From assembly GCA_028705785.1 (NCBI GenBank), contig JAQWCT010000191.1:1-5055 (forward strand): a stretch of DNA of 5,055 nt. The letters run 5' to 3'. Positions 4,574 through 5,055 of this stretch are shown here, one piece after another. The notes below the pieces were generated by a model that had not been told where the DNA came from, searched no databases, and saw only the letters and a list, made by a program, of their open reading frames with translations. The position numbers were made by a program, and so were the translations under genes. Origin of the DNA: Sulfurospirillaceae bacterium (lineage in GTDB: Bacteria > Campylobacterota > Campylobacteria > Campylobacterales > Sulfurospirillaceae). Position 1 is the stretch's first letter, and each line of letters opens with the position of its first letter.

Positions 4574-5055
4574 TGTTTCTCTTTCAAACATTTTTTAATC
4601 GCTTCAAAGTGTACGGCTACTTCTTCTTCGTAAATATTTTCACCAAAATATTTCATAATTTCATAGGCTTGTGCACATTCGCCTAATTTATAAAGTCCCC
4701 ATGCGAGAGAATCGAGATAATAAGGTGAGTTTGGCTCAAGCTTTAAGGCTTCTTGCACCAAAAAGAGACCTTTTTTGATGTCAATATCGTGGTCGATGAG
4801 TAAATACCCATAATAATTGAGATAAACAGAATCTTGAATGGTAAGGATAACTTGTTCAAATTTCTTAGAAATCGACTGTAAAACTTCTATTGAAAGCTGA
4901 TTTTTGTTGAGTTCATACTCATAAATAGCCATTTTACCGAGGTAATCAGCATTTTTTGTCTCTTCGTAGAGTTTAGAGGCAAGATTAAAAGCATCAGAAA
5001 ACCGTTTTTGTGTTGCGTAAATTTCTAAAAGCGTATTTTGACCGTGGTTACTTTT
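4570..5055 (-). CDS. TPR-repeat protein, partial (N-terminus beyond window)
   Basis: The frame is open from the window edge to the TGA at 4572-4570, giving 161 codons; an ATG at 4932 is internal, because coding similarity to TPR helices continues upstream of it (for example F-S-D-A-F-N-L-A-S-K-L-Y-E-E-T). Paired helices of tetratricopeptide type are visible, the clearest being Y-L-N-Y-Y-G-Y-L-L-I-D-H-D-I-D followed by L-V-Q-E-A-L-K-L-E-P-N-S-P-Y-Y-L-D-S-L-A-W and G-L-Y-K-L-G-E-C-A-Q-A-Y-E-I-M. The N-x-x-G-Y ... DSLAW-x-x-Y-K-L-G pattern is typical of bacterial TPR scaffold proteins, which mediate protein-protein contacts. The specific function and any signal peptide lie in the missing part. 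It shares an ATGA overlap with trpC, so both are probably cotranscribed and coupled. Confidence 0.85.
   Translation of the reverse strand, partial: KSNHGQNTLLEIYATQKRFSDAFNLASKLYEETKNADYLGKMAIYEYELNKNQLSIEVLQSISKKFEQVILTIQDSVYLNYYGYLLIDHDIDIKKGLFLVQEALKLEPNSPYYLDSLAWGLYKLGECAQAYEIMKYFGENIYEEEVAVHFEAIKKCLKEKQ

Overview
All genes in this window lie on the minus strand, so transcription runs from high to low coordinates. The AT-rich composition, the style of the proteins and the gene set (trpC next to a HIT protein and a tRNA selenouridine synthase, plus a nickel/cobalt ECF transporter) suggest a Campylobacterota (epsilonproteobacterial) genome, possibly Sulfurospirillum-like. This placement comes from recognising protein families, not from a marker gene.

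Upstream block (5055 to 2286): four tightly packed genes. They are a TPR-repeat protein cut by the window edge, trpC (indole-3-glycerol-phosphate synthase), a HIT-family nucleotide hydrolase/phosphorylase, and mnmH/selU (tRNA 2-selenouridine synthase). Each junction overlaps or abuts (ATGA overlap, zero gap, 7-nt overlap), so the block is probably one translationally coupled operon whose promoter lies outside the window.

Control region (2285 to 2201): 85 bases without a gene. It holds a perfect 8-bp inverted repeat (arms AATAATAC/GTATTATT, 13-nt spacer), an adjacent 14-bp near-palindrome (TGTGACATGTTACA), and a strong Shine-Dalgarno site for the next gene. This is the likely promoter/operator of the metal-transport operon.

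Downstream block (2200 to 1): nikK, nikM, nikL and nikQ, the order of the NikKMLQO energy-coupling-factor transporters that take up nickel (possibly cobalt). NikK is a secreted DUF4198 protein, NikM the substrate-binding membrane component, NikL a membrane-anchored accessory protein and NikQ the transmembrane coupling subunit. NikQ runs off the window at position 1, and the ATPase gene nikO is expected beyond it. The metal would serve [NiFe] hydrogenase, urease or corrinoid enzymes; the window does not show which.

The points most worth a second look are the nikL start, where a good Shine-Dalgarno site leads into ATG followed directly by TGA; the 10-bp palindrome TTACATGTAA, present three times in 5 kb; and the paired dyads ahead of nikK.
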